Source of the DNA: Acidobacteria bacterium Mor1
GTDB lineage: Bacteria; Acidobacteriota; Polarisedimenticolia; Polarisedimenticolales; Polarisedimenticolaceae
DNA: 64,000 nt
Assembly (NCBI GenBank): GCA_001664505.1
Contig: CP011806.1
Location: forward strand, 2,580,904 to 2,644,903
Direction: 5' to 3'
In this document: positions 41,050 to 49,845 of the stretch, one piece after another
How positions within the stretch are numbered: position 1 is the first letter of the stretch
Layout of the letters: each line of letters begins with the position of its first letter
Program-made: the position numbers and the translations under genes
Notes under the pieces: model-generated
What the model was told of the DNA's origin: nothing
Database searches by the model: none
The model's input: only the letters and a program-made list of their open reading frames with translations

Positions 41050-42732
41050 GTGAGCGGCGGCGAAGCGATCGAGCGCGAACAACTCGAAGGGGACGTCCTG
41101 ATCGTCGGAGGCGGCCCTTCGGGGTTGGCCTGCGCGATCCGGCTGGCCCAGTTGATCGAGGAGCACAACGCCGCCGGCAACGGCCCCGAGCTCAGCACCG
41201 AGGAGATCTACCTGATCGAAAAGGGGGAGGAGCTCGGCATGCACTCGCTGTCGGGCGCCGTGATGAACCCCCGGGGGCTGCGCGAGCTGTTCCCCGATCT
41301 CGATCAGCTCGACGCGCCGATGGGTGCGCCGGTCTCCAGCGACTCGGTCTACTTCATGACCAAGAAGAGCGCGTTCCGGGCGCCGATCACCCCGCCGCCG
41401 CTGAAGAACCACGGCAAGTACGTGGTATCCCTGGCCAAACTGGTCCAGTGGCTCGGCGGCAAGGCCGAAGAAAAGGAAGTCAACATCTTCACCGGCTTCG
41501 CCGGCTCGGAACTGATCGTCGAGGACAACAAGGTCTGCGGCGTGATCACCGACGACAAGGGCATCGACAAGCACGGGAAGCAGAAAGAAAACTTCCAGGC
41601 GGGCTACGAGCTGCGGGCCAAGGTCACGGTGTTGGCCGAGGGGCCCCACGGCTCGTTGACCAAAGGGCTGATCCGCGATTTCGGCCTCGATCGGGAGAGC
41701 AATCCCCAGGTCTTCGCCCTGGGCGTGAAAGAGGTCTGGAGCGTGCCAGCGGGCCGGGTCAAGGCCGGCCAGGTCTGGCACACCATGGGCCACCCCCTGG
41801 GCAACGACATCTTCGGCGGCGGCTGGCTCTACGGTATCGACGACGAACGGGTCTCCATCGGCCTCGTCTGCGGCCTCGAGTACAAGGACCCGCGCTTCGA
41901 TCCCCACCAGGCGTTCCAGGAGTTCAAACGCCACCCGCTGATGGCCAAGGTGCTCGAGGGGGGCAAGCTGATCCGCTACGGCGCCAAGACGATTCCCGAA
42001 GGGGGCTACTGGGCGATGCCCCGCCCCTACGTCGACGGCGCCCTGATCAGCGGCGACTCCGCCGGTTTCCTCAACGGGCAGAGCCTCAAGGGGATCCACC
42101 TGGCGATCAAGTCGGGAATGCTGGCGGCGGAGACGGTCTTCGAGGCGCTCAAGTGCGGCGACACCTCCGCAGCGACGCTGGCCTCTTACAAGGAACGCTT
42201 CGAACAGAGCTGGGCCAAGGATGAGCTGTGGAAGGCGCGCAACTTCCATCAGGGCTTCAAGAACGGCCTGTGGAGCGGGCTGTTCCACGCCGGGCTGCAG
42301 TTCCTGACCGGCGGCCGCGGGTTACGCGACCGCTACACCAACACCGCCGGCCACGAACACTACGCCAAGCTCTCGCAGCTTCCGGCCAAGGGCCCCGAAG
42401 CACCGGCACCCGACGGCACCCTGACCTTCGACAAGGCCACCGACGTCTACCACTCGGGCACCCGCCACGAAGAGGACCAGCCGTCGCACCTGATCGTCGA
42501 GGACACCGACGTCTGCTCGACCCGCTGCGCCGAGGAGTACGGCAACCCCTGCCAGTACTTCTGTCCCGCGGCGGTCTACGAGATGACCGGCGAAGAAGGC
42601 GACAAGAAGCAGCTCAAGATCAACGCCTCGAACTGCGTGCACTGCAAGACCTGCGACATCATGGATCCGTACCAGATCATTCGCTGGGTTCCCCCCGAGG
42701 GGGGCGGCGGTCCGCACTACGAGGGGATGTAG
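41050..42732 (+). CDS. Electron transfer flavoprotein-ubiquinone oxidoreductase
   Basis: 560 residues from GTG 41050, six bases after AAGG; a TTG at 41044 overlapping the etfA stop is less well placed. N-terminal FAD-binding LIVGGGPSGLACAIRLAQ, the GMHSLSGAVMNPRGLRELFP segment, a quinone-binding central part (SGDSAGFLNGQSLKGIHLAIKSGMLAAE) and a C-terminal 4Fe-4S ferredoxin-like domain with CSTRC...CQYFCPAAVYE and NCVHCKTCDIMDP. Peripheral inner-membrane enzyme passing electrons from ETF to quinone, completing beta-oxidation electron flow. Confidence 0.95.
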   Translation: MSGGEAIEREQLEGDVLIVGGGPSGLACAIRLAQLIEEHNAAGNGPELSTEEIYLIEKGEELGMHSLSGAVMNPRGLRELFPDLDQLDAPMGAPVSSDSVYFMTKKSAFRAPITPPPLKNHGKYVVSLAKLVQWLGGKAEEKEVNIFTGFAGSELIVEDNKVCGVITDDKGIDKHGKQKENFQAGYELRAKVTVLAEGPHGSLTKGLIRDFGLDRESNPQVFALGVKEVWSVPAGRVKAGQVWHTMGHPLGNDIFGGGWLYGIDDERVSIGLVCGLEYKDPRFDPHQAFQEFKRHPLMAKVLEGGKLIRYGAKTIPEGGYWAMPRPYVDGALISGDSAGFLNGQSLKGIHLAIKSGMLAAETVFEALKCGDTSAATLASYKERFEQSWAKDELWKARNFHQGFKNGLWSGLFHAGLQFLTGGRGLRDRYTNTAGHEHYAKLSQLPAKGPEAPAPDGTLTFDKATDVYHSGTRHEEDQPSHLIVEDTDVCSTRCAEEYGNPCQYFCPAAVYEMTGEEGDKKQLKINASNCVHCKTCDIMDPYQIIRWVPPEGGGGPHYEGM

Positions 42733-42745
42733 CGGCAGAAGCCGG

Positions 42746-45484
42746 CTAGGCGCCTCGCAGTTCGGCGCGTAGCGAGTCCTGTCCCGACGTCGCGGCGCGA
42801 AAGCCCCAGATCGCGAGCGCCGTCATCGCCGCGACGACACACCACATCGGCAGGGCGTGCCAGGCGCCGAATTCCGCGGTCACCCGGATTTCGGTCAGCC
42901 AGGCGTTGACCGTAAAGGCCAGCATCATCGGCAACAGACCGCCGGCGCGCAGCAGCACGATCCAGAAGATGGTGATGTTGATGCCGAACCCGATCAGATA
43001 GGGCCACAGATCACCCGACCCGGGGTTGAACATCATCGAGGTCAGGATCGTGACGATCACGATCGAAACCGCCAGACGGCGCACCAGCAGATGGGTCACC
43101 AGGAACGCCAGGAACGCGATCATGGCGCTGAGCACCGACGTGGCGTGCATGCCGAAGATACCGACTATCGCCGACCGCACCCCGCGCAGGCTCTCATAAG
43201 ACCAGAAGTCACCCCGGAGCCCGTAGCCGGGAAGTCCGAGCCATTCGGGCATGGATTCGGAGAGGCACTGCACGAGCGCGATCGCCGTCCCGGCCCCGAT
43301 TCCGATCAGCACGTCTCGTCCGACCCGGGCGTCCATGAAGCGCCCGGAGAACAGCCGAACCCACGAGACCAGCATCCCCGGCCACAGGCGGCGCGCGTAG
43401 GGCTCCAACGCCAGATAGAACACGTAGGAGATCGCCAGGCGGTAGGCGGCCCAGGCCAGATGGGCCCGCAGCAGGTTGACCTCGTCCATCCAGCCCTGGT
43501 GGTCCGCCGCCACCAGCCAGACCAGCCGCACCGCCGCCAGGTAGATGCCGAAACGAAGAGCGGTGCGATGGTCGCCCCGGCCCAGCCGCACGTTGCGCAC
43601 GGCGACGAACCCGGCGCCGATCAACGCGAAGAGGAACAGCGCGTCCTCGATCCAGTCGTCGACCCGGTCGATCCAGGGGATCGGGTCCGGCGTGCCCTGG
43701 GCCACCGGCCGCTCCCACGGCTCCACCAGGGTGAAGAGCATCGGATGGCCGCGCTGGGACGCGGCCTCGATTCGCAGCTCCGCGTCGGGACGGTGGGCTT
43801 CGCGCCCGGCCCAGGCGTAGCGCCGGTCGGCGAACGAACGGGGGCGCAACTCCGGCTCCACCGGCTCAAAGGCCGCGGGATCGAGCCCCGCGGCCTCGAA
43901 CCAGGGCGCCCAGTCGACGGTCGCGCCGGACTCCCCTTCATCGCCGTCGTTGACCTCGTTGTAGTCCGGAGTGCGGGCGTAGCCGTCGAGGCGGCCGCCC
44001 GGTGTCAGCCAGATGTCGATCATGCCGGCGCCGAACATCGGAGGATCGCCGATCCAGTTGCCGATCGCGGCCTTGTTGGTGCGCAACAGCGGGAAGCGGC
44101 TGGTGCGCAGCACGAACAGCATCCCCGACGGTCGCGGCTGCCGCAGCTGCTCCCAGCGATCTCGCGAGAGTCCGGAGCGCCGCACCTGGGTGTACCAACC
44201 CCAGTTCGTGACCCAGGTGTGGTTGCGGTAGTTCGCCTCGTCCTCGTAGCCGGCGAGTTGGAGCACCTGGTCCGCCCGGTCGATCAGCACGTCGTTGGAC
44301 AGGCTCAGATCGGCGTAGCCCACGATGGTGCGCTTGGAGGTCATCGTCAGCGCCAACGCTCCGGCGACCACGATCACCAACAGCGCCAACAGGGCCGCCC
44401 GGGTCGAGAGCCCCGAAGAAGCACCCGCCTCGGCGATCAGCTCCGGCGAAGGGGTCTCCCCTGCCGCCAGCGCCGCGGCCAGCGGGTCGCCGCCGGGCAG
44501 CGCCGCCGACACCGCCATCGCCGAACCCGGACGATCCTCGGGATTCGGCGAGAGGCAGCGATCGACGATACGGGCGACCGCAGGGTTGAGGCCGTCGATC
44601 AGCGAGGTCAGGCTCGGCGGCTGAGCGTCGTCGCGGCGGGCGATCTCCTCGGCGGTCTTGCCGGGGAAGGCGGGACGCCCGGAGAAGAGCTCGTACAGCA
44701 CCAGCCCCAGCGCATAGATGTCGCTGCGTTGAGTGACTTCGCGCCCGGAGCGCTGCTCGGGCGCCATGTAGGCCGGCGTCCCGACCCGGATCTCCCGGCC
44801 CTCGAACTGGTCCGCCGCACCGGCCAGACCGAAGTCGGCGATCTTGACCTCGCCACGGCCGTCGATCATCACGTTGGCCGGCTTCAGGTCCCGGTGCAAC
44901 ACGCCCTGGCTGTGTGCCGCCGCCAGACCGGAACAGAGCTGGCGAGCGACGCGGATCGCCCGGTCTTCGGGGAGGTGCCCAACCCGGCGCAACAGCGTCG
45001 AGAGATCCTCGCCGTCGACGTACTCCATGCTGAGGAAGTGGCGCCCCCCGGTTTCACCGATGTCGTGAACCCGGCAAACGTTGGGATGGGTCACGGCGAG
45101 GGCGGTGCGCACCTCGTTGAGAAAACGGGCGAGCCTTCCCGGGTCCCGCTCCATCGCCTCGGGCAGGAACTTGAGGGCGACGGGACGCGCCAGCTTGAGA
45201 TCGTCGGCGCGGTAGACCTCGCCCATCCCGCCACGGCCGAGAAGACCGACGATGCGGTAACGATCGGCCAGGACGGTGCCGGGAGGAAAGCGGGGGTCCC
45301 CCGAAACCGGCGTCACCAGCGAGGCCGACGGCCCCTCCGACACGCTGGTGCGGGTCGCGTCGAACTCCGGCGATGCCTGCCCGGCGGATCCGCTCCCCGA
45401 TGCGGCGGTGCGCGAGGGGGCGCCGCAGGACGGACAGAAGCGGCTCCCCTCGGGGAGCGTTGCACCGCAGGCCTGACAGTTCAT
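42746..45484 (-). CDS. Zinc-ribbon Ser/Thr protein kinase with C-terminal polytopic membrane domain
   Basis: 912 residues. A zinc ribbon (Cys3, Cys6, Cys17, Cys20) opens the protein, followed by an Hanks-type kinase domain (about 75-345): LLGRGGMGEVYRA, VALKFLPE with the ATP Lys, HRDLKPANVM, ADFGLAG, GTPAYMAPEQ. A single membrane helix (about 375-397), an extracytoplasmic region (about 400-610), then roughly seven or eight transmembrane helices (615-905). All catalytic motifs are present, so it should be active. The polytopic domain is unrecognised and could be the sensor. TAGTAT lies six bases before its ATG. Confidence 0.88.
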   Translation of the reverse strand: MNCQACGATLPEGSRFCPSCGAPSRTAASGSGSAGQASPEFDATRTSVSEGPSASLVTPVSGDPRFPPGTVLADRYRIVGLLGRGGMGEVYRADDLKLARPVALKFLPEAMERDPGRLARFLNEVRTALAVTHPNVCRVHDIGETGGRHFLSMEYVDGEDLSTLLRRVGHLPEDRAIRVARQLCSGLAAAHSQGVLHRDLKPANVMIDGRGEVKIADFGLAGAADQFEGREIRVGTPAYMAPEQRSGREVTQRSDIYALGLVLYELFSGRPAFPGKTAEEIARRDDAQPPSLTSLIDGLNPAVARIVDRCLSPNPEDRPGSAMAVSAALPGGDPLAAALAAGETPSPELIAEAGASSGLSTRAALLALLVIVVAGALALTMTSKRTIVGYADLSLSNDVLIDRADQVLQLAGYEDEANYRNHTWVTNWGWYTQVRRSGLSRDRWEQLRQPRPSGMLFVLRTSRFPLLRTNKAAIGNWIGDPPMFGAGMIDIWLTPGGRLDGYARTPDYNEVNDGDEGESGATVDWAPWFEAAGLDPAAFEPVEPELRPRSFADRRYAWAGREAHRPDAELRIEAASQRGHPMLFTLVEPWERPVAQGTPDPIPWIDRVDDWIEDALFLFALIGAGFVAVRNVRLGRGDHRTALRFGIYLAAVRLVWLVAADHQGWMDEVNLLRAHLAWAAYRLAISYVFYLALEPYARRLWPGMLVSWVRLFSGRFMDARVGRDVLIGIGAGTAIALVQCLSESMPEWLGLPGYGLRGDFWSYESLRGVRSAIVGIFGMHATSVLSAMIAFLAFLVTHLLVRRLAVSIVIVTILTSMMFNPGSGDLWPYLIGFGINITIFWIVLLRAGGLLPMMLAFTVNAWLTEIRVTAEFGAWHALPMWCVVAAMTALAIWGFRAATSGQDSLRAELRGA

Positions 45485-45490
45485 CCCGCC

Positions 45491-45496
45491 ATACTA
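45491..45496 (-). promoter_or_regulatory. -10-like box (TAGTAT) 6 nt from the kinase start
   Basis: TAnnnT hexamer on the minus strand followed by GGCGGG and then ATG 45484. No -35 match and no Shine-Dalgarno; leaderless initiation inferred. Confidence 0.4.
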
Positions 45497-45753
45497 GCTC
45501 GACCCATGCTTCCGGGCGCCGATTCGCTCCTATTGACCGGGTCAGGGTGAATTTTTTTCGCGGTCGTTCCCGGGTCCGGAGGTGGGTTACTTGGGGTTTT
45601 CCGCGGCGGATCCCTCCGGAAAAACTCCCGAGCTTCGATTCGGTATCGGCGCGGTTGCGATTGCGTGATCGGACTTACGGGACTGTCTTTGCCTCCGGAA
45701 AGCGACGGGCCGACATTCGACACGAAGTTTTCCCCCGGCCCCGGAGGTCCCCC

Positions 45754-48378
45754 ATGAACATCCCCACGATCACCTCACGGGCAGCTCGCGTTCTTCTCGG
45801 ACTGACGGTCCTGTTGGGACTCTCGGCGGCCAGCCACGCGCGCACCCCGTTCACACACGACGCGTCTCCTGAGCTGCGCCAACCCCGCGACAGCGGTATC
45901 GGCGGCGCGCCGTCGGACACGGCGGTCACGATCCGCGATAGCGCCGGCACCGAGTTCTACTTCATCTACTCGGACAACGCCCTGCCCTTCCCCGGAGCGC
46001 TCGCGGTCATTACCTCCGAGCAGGACACCCAGGGCACGCTGACCCTGCCGGCCATCGGGTTGAGTGAGAGCTTCAGCGTGACCGCCGGTTCGCTGACCAC
46101 GGTGTCGATCCCGCCGGCCGGCGTGGTCTCCGGACACGACCGGGTCCAGCAGGACCAGGCGATCCACGTGGTGGCCGACGACGAGGTCACGATCTATCTG
46201 CTGAACCCGGAGATGCCCCAGGCGACCAACGACGCCTACCTGGCGCTCCCCGTCGATATTCTCGGCACCCACTACCGGGTGCTGGCCTGGCCGGACACCC
46301 TCTCCGAGCAAGGCTCGCCGCTTGGGCCCTCCCAGATGGCGATCGTCGGCGCCCACGACGGCACGACGGTGACCCTGACCCCGTCGACCGACGCCGGTTC
46401 CCGGCTGGCCGACGCCTCCTACGACGTGAGTCTCGACGCCGGCGACGTGTACGTGCTGCAGGCCGGCATGACCGTGGGCGGCGGCTTCATGGACGACCTG
46501 ACCGGCACCCAGGTGGATTCGGACCGCCCGGTGGCGGTGTTCGCCGGCAACCGCTGCGCCAACATCCCCGCCGGATTCGGCACCTGCGATCACGTGATCG
46601 AGCAGCTGTTCCCCGTCGATACCTGGGGCAAGACCTTCTGCGTCGCCCCCTTCGCCGGCCCGCCGCTGCAGGGCGATGTGCTGCGGGTGCTCGCCGCCCA
46701 GGACGACACCGAGCTTACGATCAACGGCGAGCTGATGATGACCCTCGCCGCCGGTGAGATCTACGAACAGGTGACCTTCAACCAGGCCCAGGAGATCGAG
46801 GCCAGCGCGCCGGTGATGATCGCCCAGTACCACACCGGGTCGGATTTCGGCGGCGACCCGTCGGACCCCTCGATGAGTCTGGTGCCGCCGGCCGAGCAGT
46901 ACCTCGACCGCTACACCTTCCTCACCCCCGACGGCTACGACAGCAACTTCGTCAAGCTGGTCGCGCCCCAGAGCACGACCTCGAGCTGTGTCGTCGACGG
47001 CAACCCGGTGAGCGGTTGGGTCGATGTTCCCGACACCGGCTTCTCCTTCGTCGACGTTCCGGTCGAAAGCGGCATTCACCGGGCGACCTGCGACGCGCCC
47101 TTCGGCATTCAGGTCTACGGCTACTTCCAGGACACCAGCTACTCCTACCCGGGCGGCCTGCGCCTGGAGCGGCTGGTCGGCATTCGCCTCGAACCGGAAG
47201 AGGCGGCCGGTGAAGTCGGCGAGAACGTCGAGCTGATCGCCACCGTGCGCGACGACCGGGCCAACCCGGTGGTGGGCACGCCGGTGCAGTTCACCATCGT
47301 CGGACCGGGCAGCGATGCGAGCAGCGAAGTCCTGACCGATGCCGACGGCATCGCCCGCCTGAGCTACAGCGCCGGTTCCGCAGGCACCGACTCGGTGGTC
47401 GCCTCCTTCGCCGGAAGCGACGCCGAGGGCATCTCCAACACCGTGGAGGTGGTCTGGAGCGGGACCGCCGCCGAACCTCCGGTGGCCAGCTGCACGGAAC
47501 TGGAGACCGCCGAGTGCCGCGACGGCCAGGGAGTCGTGACCCTCGACGGCCGCGACAGCTCCGACGCCGCCGGCGAACCGCTGAGCTACGCGTGGAGCTC
47601 CGACAGCTGCGCCGTCGACGATCCGGCGGCGGCGATGACCGACGCGGTCTGCCCCCTGGGAGACAGCCTCGCCGAGCTCGTCGTCGATAACGGCAGCGCT
47701 CGCTCCGACGGCTGCGTCACCGCGGTCGAGGTGGTCGACACCCTGCCCCCCGACGGCGAGATGACCGCCCCCCGGGCGGGAGCCTGCTACGGCGCTGCCG
47801 ACCTTCCGCTGGTCGCGATCCACGCCTTCGAGGATGACTGCGACGGCGAAGCGACGGTTCGCGTCTCCCCCGAGGGCCCCTTCGACCAACATGGCGATCA
47901 CCGCATCGACGTGGTCGCCGAGGACCGGAGCGGGAACCTCAGCGAACGTTTCGTCGAGTTCACGATCGACACCGTGGCTCCCTGGGCGCAGCTGCGGCGC
48001 GGAAGCCGCTGGGCCTACCGCTTCCCGCTGCTGCCCTTCCGCGTCGCGGTCTCGAGCGGTGACGAGGACGGCGCCAGCGGTGGCGTGGTTCACGAACGGA
48101 TCGAACTCAACGGCTGCACGATCTTCGACGGCGACACCTACGGGAACGGCGACGGCCTGCTGCAGGACGAGTCGATGAGCGTGGCGCCGGCAGATCTGTG
48201 CGCGATGATCCAGCGCTGCGGCCTGGGTCCGGCGTTCCGGCCGGAGATCGTCTACGAGGCGACCGATTGCGCCGGGAACGTGGGCCGGGATGTGCGCCGG
48301 CTGCGGGGCATGATCCAGGTCCGGGCCTGTTCGGCCGTCGGAACCGCCGTCGGCCGCGGAGGCCGGCTGCCCCGCTAG
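45754..48378 (+). CDS. Large secreted protein with IgGFc-binding-like and Big/invasin-type domains
   Basis: 874 residues from ATG 45754, six bases after GGAGG; the signal peptide ends near residue 29 (SHA). Residues about 45-470 resemble the IgGFc-binding N-terminal domain found in eukaryotic FCGBP and many bacterial surface proteins (YLALPVDILGTHYRVLAWP, SQMAIVGAHDGTTVTLTPS, FAGNRCANIP). A bacterial Ig-like domain of invasin type follows (about 472-570: IRLEPEEAAGEVGENVELIATVRDD), then Ig/PKD-like modules with paired cysteines (CDGEATVRVSPEG, IDVVAEDRSGN). Probably an extracellular adhesive or structural protein. Confidence 0.8.
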   Translation: MNIPTITSRAARVLLGLTVLLGLSAASHARTPFTHDASPELRQPRDSGIGGAPSDTAVTIRDSAGTEFYFIYSDNALPFPGALAVITSEQDTQGTLTLPAIGLSESFSVTAGSLTTVSIPPAGVVSGHDRVQQDQAIHVVADDEVTIYLLNPEMPQATNDAYLALPVDILGTHYRVLAWPDTLSEQGSPLGPSQMAIVGAHDGTTVTLTPSTDAGSRLADASYDVSLDAGDVYVLQAGMTVGGGFMDDLTGTQVDSDRPVAVFAGNRCANIPAGFGTCDHVIEQLFPVDTWGKTFCVAPFAGPPLQGDVLRVLAAQDDTELTINGELMMTLAAGEIYEQVTFNQAQEIEASAPVMIAQYHTGSDFGGDPSDPSMSLVPPAEQYLDRYTFLTPDGYDSNFVKLVAPQSTTSSCVVDGNPVSGWVDVPDTGFSFVDVPVESGIHRATCDAPFGIQVYGYFQDTSYSYPGGLRLERLVGIRLEPEEAAGEVGENVELIATVRDDRANPVVGTPVQFTIVGPGSDASSEVLTDADGIARLSYSAGSAGTDSVVASFAGSDAEGISNTVEVVWSGTAAEPPVASCTELETAECRDGQGVVTLDGRDSSDAAGEPLSYAWSSDSCAVDDPAAAMTDAVCPLGDSLAELVVDNGSARSDGCVTAVEVVDTLPPDGEMTAPRAGACYGAADLPLVAIHAFEDDCDGEATVRVSPEGPFDQHGDHRIDVVAEDRSGNLSERFVEFTIDTVAPWAQLRRGSRWAYRFPLLPFRVAVSSGDEDGASGGVVHERIELNGCTIFDGDTYGNGDGLLQDESMSVAPADLCAMIQRCGLGPAFRPEIVYEATDCAGNVGRDVRRLRGMIQVRACSAVGTAVGRGGRLPR

Positions 48379-48447
48379 TCCGCCCGGCCGGGCACCCGGA
48401 GAACGCATCTGGGCTAGAATGCGCGCTTTCGAACCGGGAAGTGAGCT

Positions 48448-49833
48448 TTGGCCAGATTCGTCATGGTGTTCGTGCTGGGGGCGCTCGCCGCGCTCGCCTG
48501 GTATCTGCCCGCCGCCAAGCCGGCGGCCGCTTTCGGGCGCCTGAGCTATCTGCAGTTCGGCCTCGCCTGCGGGTTGACCCTGCTGGCGCTGGTCGTCGCG
48601 ATCGGAGCTCTGCTGCCCGCCCGGGCCCGGCGGGGCTACGGCTTCCGCGCCACGGCGATCCTGTTCTCGATCACGCTGGTGCTCGGCTTCTGGGAAGCCG
48701 CCTGCTGGCTGATGCCGCCGCTCCACCTGATGGATAACCCCTGGTACCTCGGCACCGGCCAGGCGCTGGAATCCGATCCGGATCTGCCCTACGCGCGGCC
48801 CGGCGGCATCTCCTGGACCGGCCTCTCGCGAGGGGACCTGGCGATGTTCAACCAGGACCAGGATCCCTACGCCCGCACCATCACCTTCGAGACCGACGCC
48901 GACGGCTTCCGCAACTCGCAGCCGGTGCCGGACCCCGAGGTGGTGTTCATCGGCGATTCGTTCACCGAGGCGGGCAACCTGCCGATCGAGGAGACCTTCC
49001 CGCACCTCATCGCGGAGCAGTTGGGCAAGCGGGGGCGAAATCTGGGGCGGGCCGGCTACTCACCGCCTACCGAGCTGATCGTGTTGAAGCGCCACGGCAT
49101 CGATCCGGCGCCGGACCTGATCCTGTGGCAGATCGCCGAGAGCAACGATCTCAACGAGGCCCGGGACTACCGCGGTTGGATCCAGCAGGGCAAGCCTCCC
49201 TTCATCAAGCAGGATCGCGAGGGCAGCCTGACCCGCAAGGAGAGCTGGCAGCTGAGGTCACCGACCTTCAAGCTGTTCGCCCCCTTGCGTTCCCGGCGCC
49301 CCTGGGAGCAGGGCCCCGAGGGCACGATGCTCGGCGCCGACGGCGAGCGCTACCCGATGCGGATGCTGTTCATGCCCGAAGCGAATCTGGCACCTCCGAA
49401 CCACCCCGGATTCGGGGAGAGCGTGAACGCCCTGGTCGAGGGCAAGGCACTGGCCGACGCCGCCGGCGCCCGGCTGCTGGTCTTCATGTTGCCGATGAAG
49501 TTCCGGGCGGTGGCCCCGTCGGTGACCTTCAACGAGTTCTCCGTTCCGCGGCTCGAGAACATCGGGCTCCGGGAAGCCGACGGCTGGGACCCGCCCCGGC
49601 GCAACCGCTTCGGGACGTGGCTGGCCGAGGCTTGCCGTCAGAACGGCATCCCCTTCGTCGACATGACCGAGGAGTTGCGCCAGGGAGCGGCGGCCGGCGA
49701 GATCGTCTACCAGCCCTTCGATACCCACCTGGCCCCCGAGGGGCATGAGCGGGTCACCCGCCGCCTGGTGGCGGAAGCGCGGGCGCTGCTCGCCTCGCCT
49801 CCTGCGGCGACGACGCGCCCTTCCGGCGAGTGA
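48448..49833 (+). CDS. Membrane-anchored SGNH/GDSL-type hydrolase-like protein
   Basis: 461 residues from TTG 48448; ATG 48460 is an alternative. Three N-terminal transmembrane helices (about 2-20, 32-54, 65-85) precede an extracytoplasmic SGNH fold: block I VVFIGDSFTEAGNLP with the nucleophile Ser, NLGRAGYSPPTELIVL (block II Gly), LWQIAESNDLNEA (block III) and PFDTHLAPEGHERV carrying the block V Asp-His. Proteins of this shape resemble AlgX/DltD-type acetyl-transfer or deacetylation factors for cell-surface polymers. Substrate unknown. A TAGAAT box at 48415-48420 could be its -10. Confidence 0.75.
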   Translation: MARFVMVFVLGALAALAWYLPAAKPAAAFGRLSYLQFGLACGLTLLALVVAIGALLPARARRGYGFRATAILFSITLVLGFWEAACWLMPPLHLMDNPWYLGTGQALESDPDLPYARPGGISWTGLSRGDLAMFNQDQDPYARTITFETDADGFRNSQPVPDPEVVFIGDSFTEAGNLPIEETFPHLIAEQLGKRGRNLGRAGYSPPTELIVLKRHGIDPAPDLILWQIAESNDLNEARDYRGWIQQGKPPFIKQDREGSLTRKESWQLRSPTFKLFAPLRSRRPWEQGPEGTMLGADGERYPMRMLFMPEANLAPPNHPGFGESVNALVEGKALADAAGARLLVFMLPMKFRAVAPSVTFNEFSVPRLENIGLREADGWDPPRRNRFGTWLAEACRQNGIPFVDMTEELRQGAAAGEIVYQPFDTHLAPEGHERVTRRLVAEARALLASPPAATTRPSGE

Positions 49834-49845
49834 CCCCGCCGCCCT

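Noticed and set aside
42857..45550. 897-codon open frame on the plus strand
   Set aside because: Antisense to the kinase gene, whose HRDLKPAN and DFG motifs prove the minus frame.
45775..49005. 1076-codon open frame on the minus strand
   Set aside because: Antisense to the IgGFc-like and SGNH genes, which have signal peptides, Shine-Dalgarno sites and recognisable motifs; the antisense product has none.
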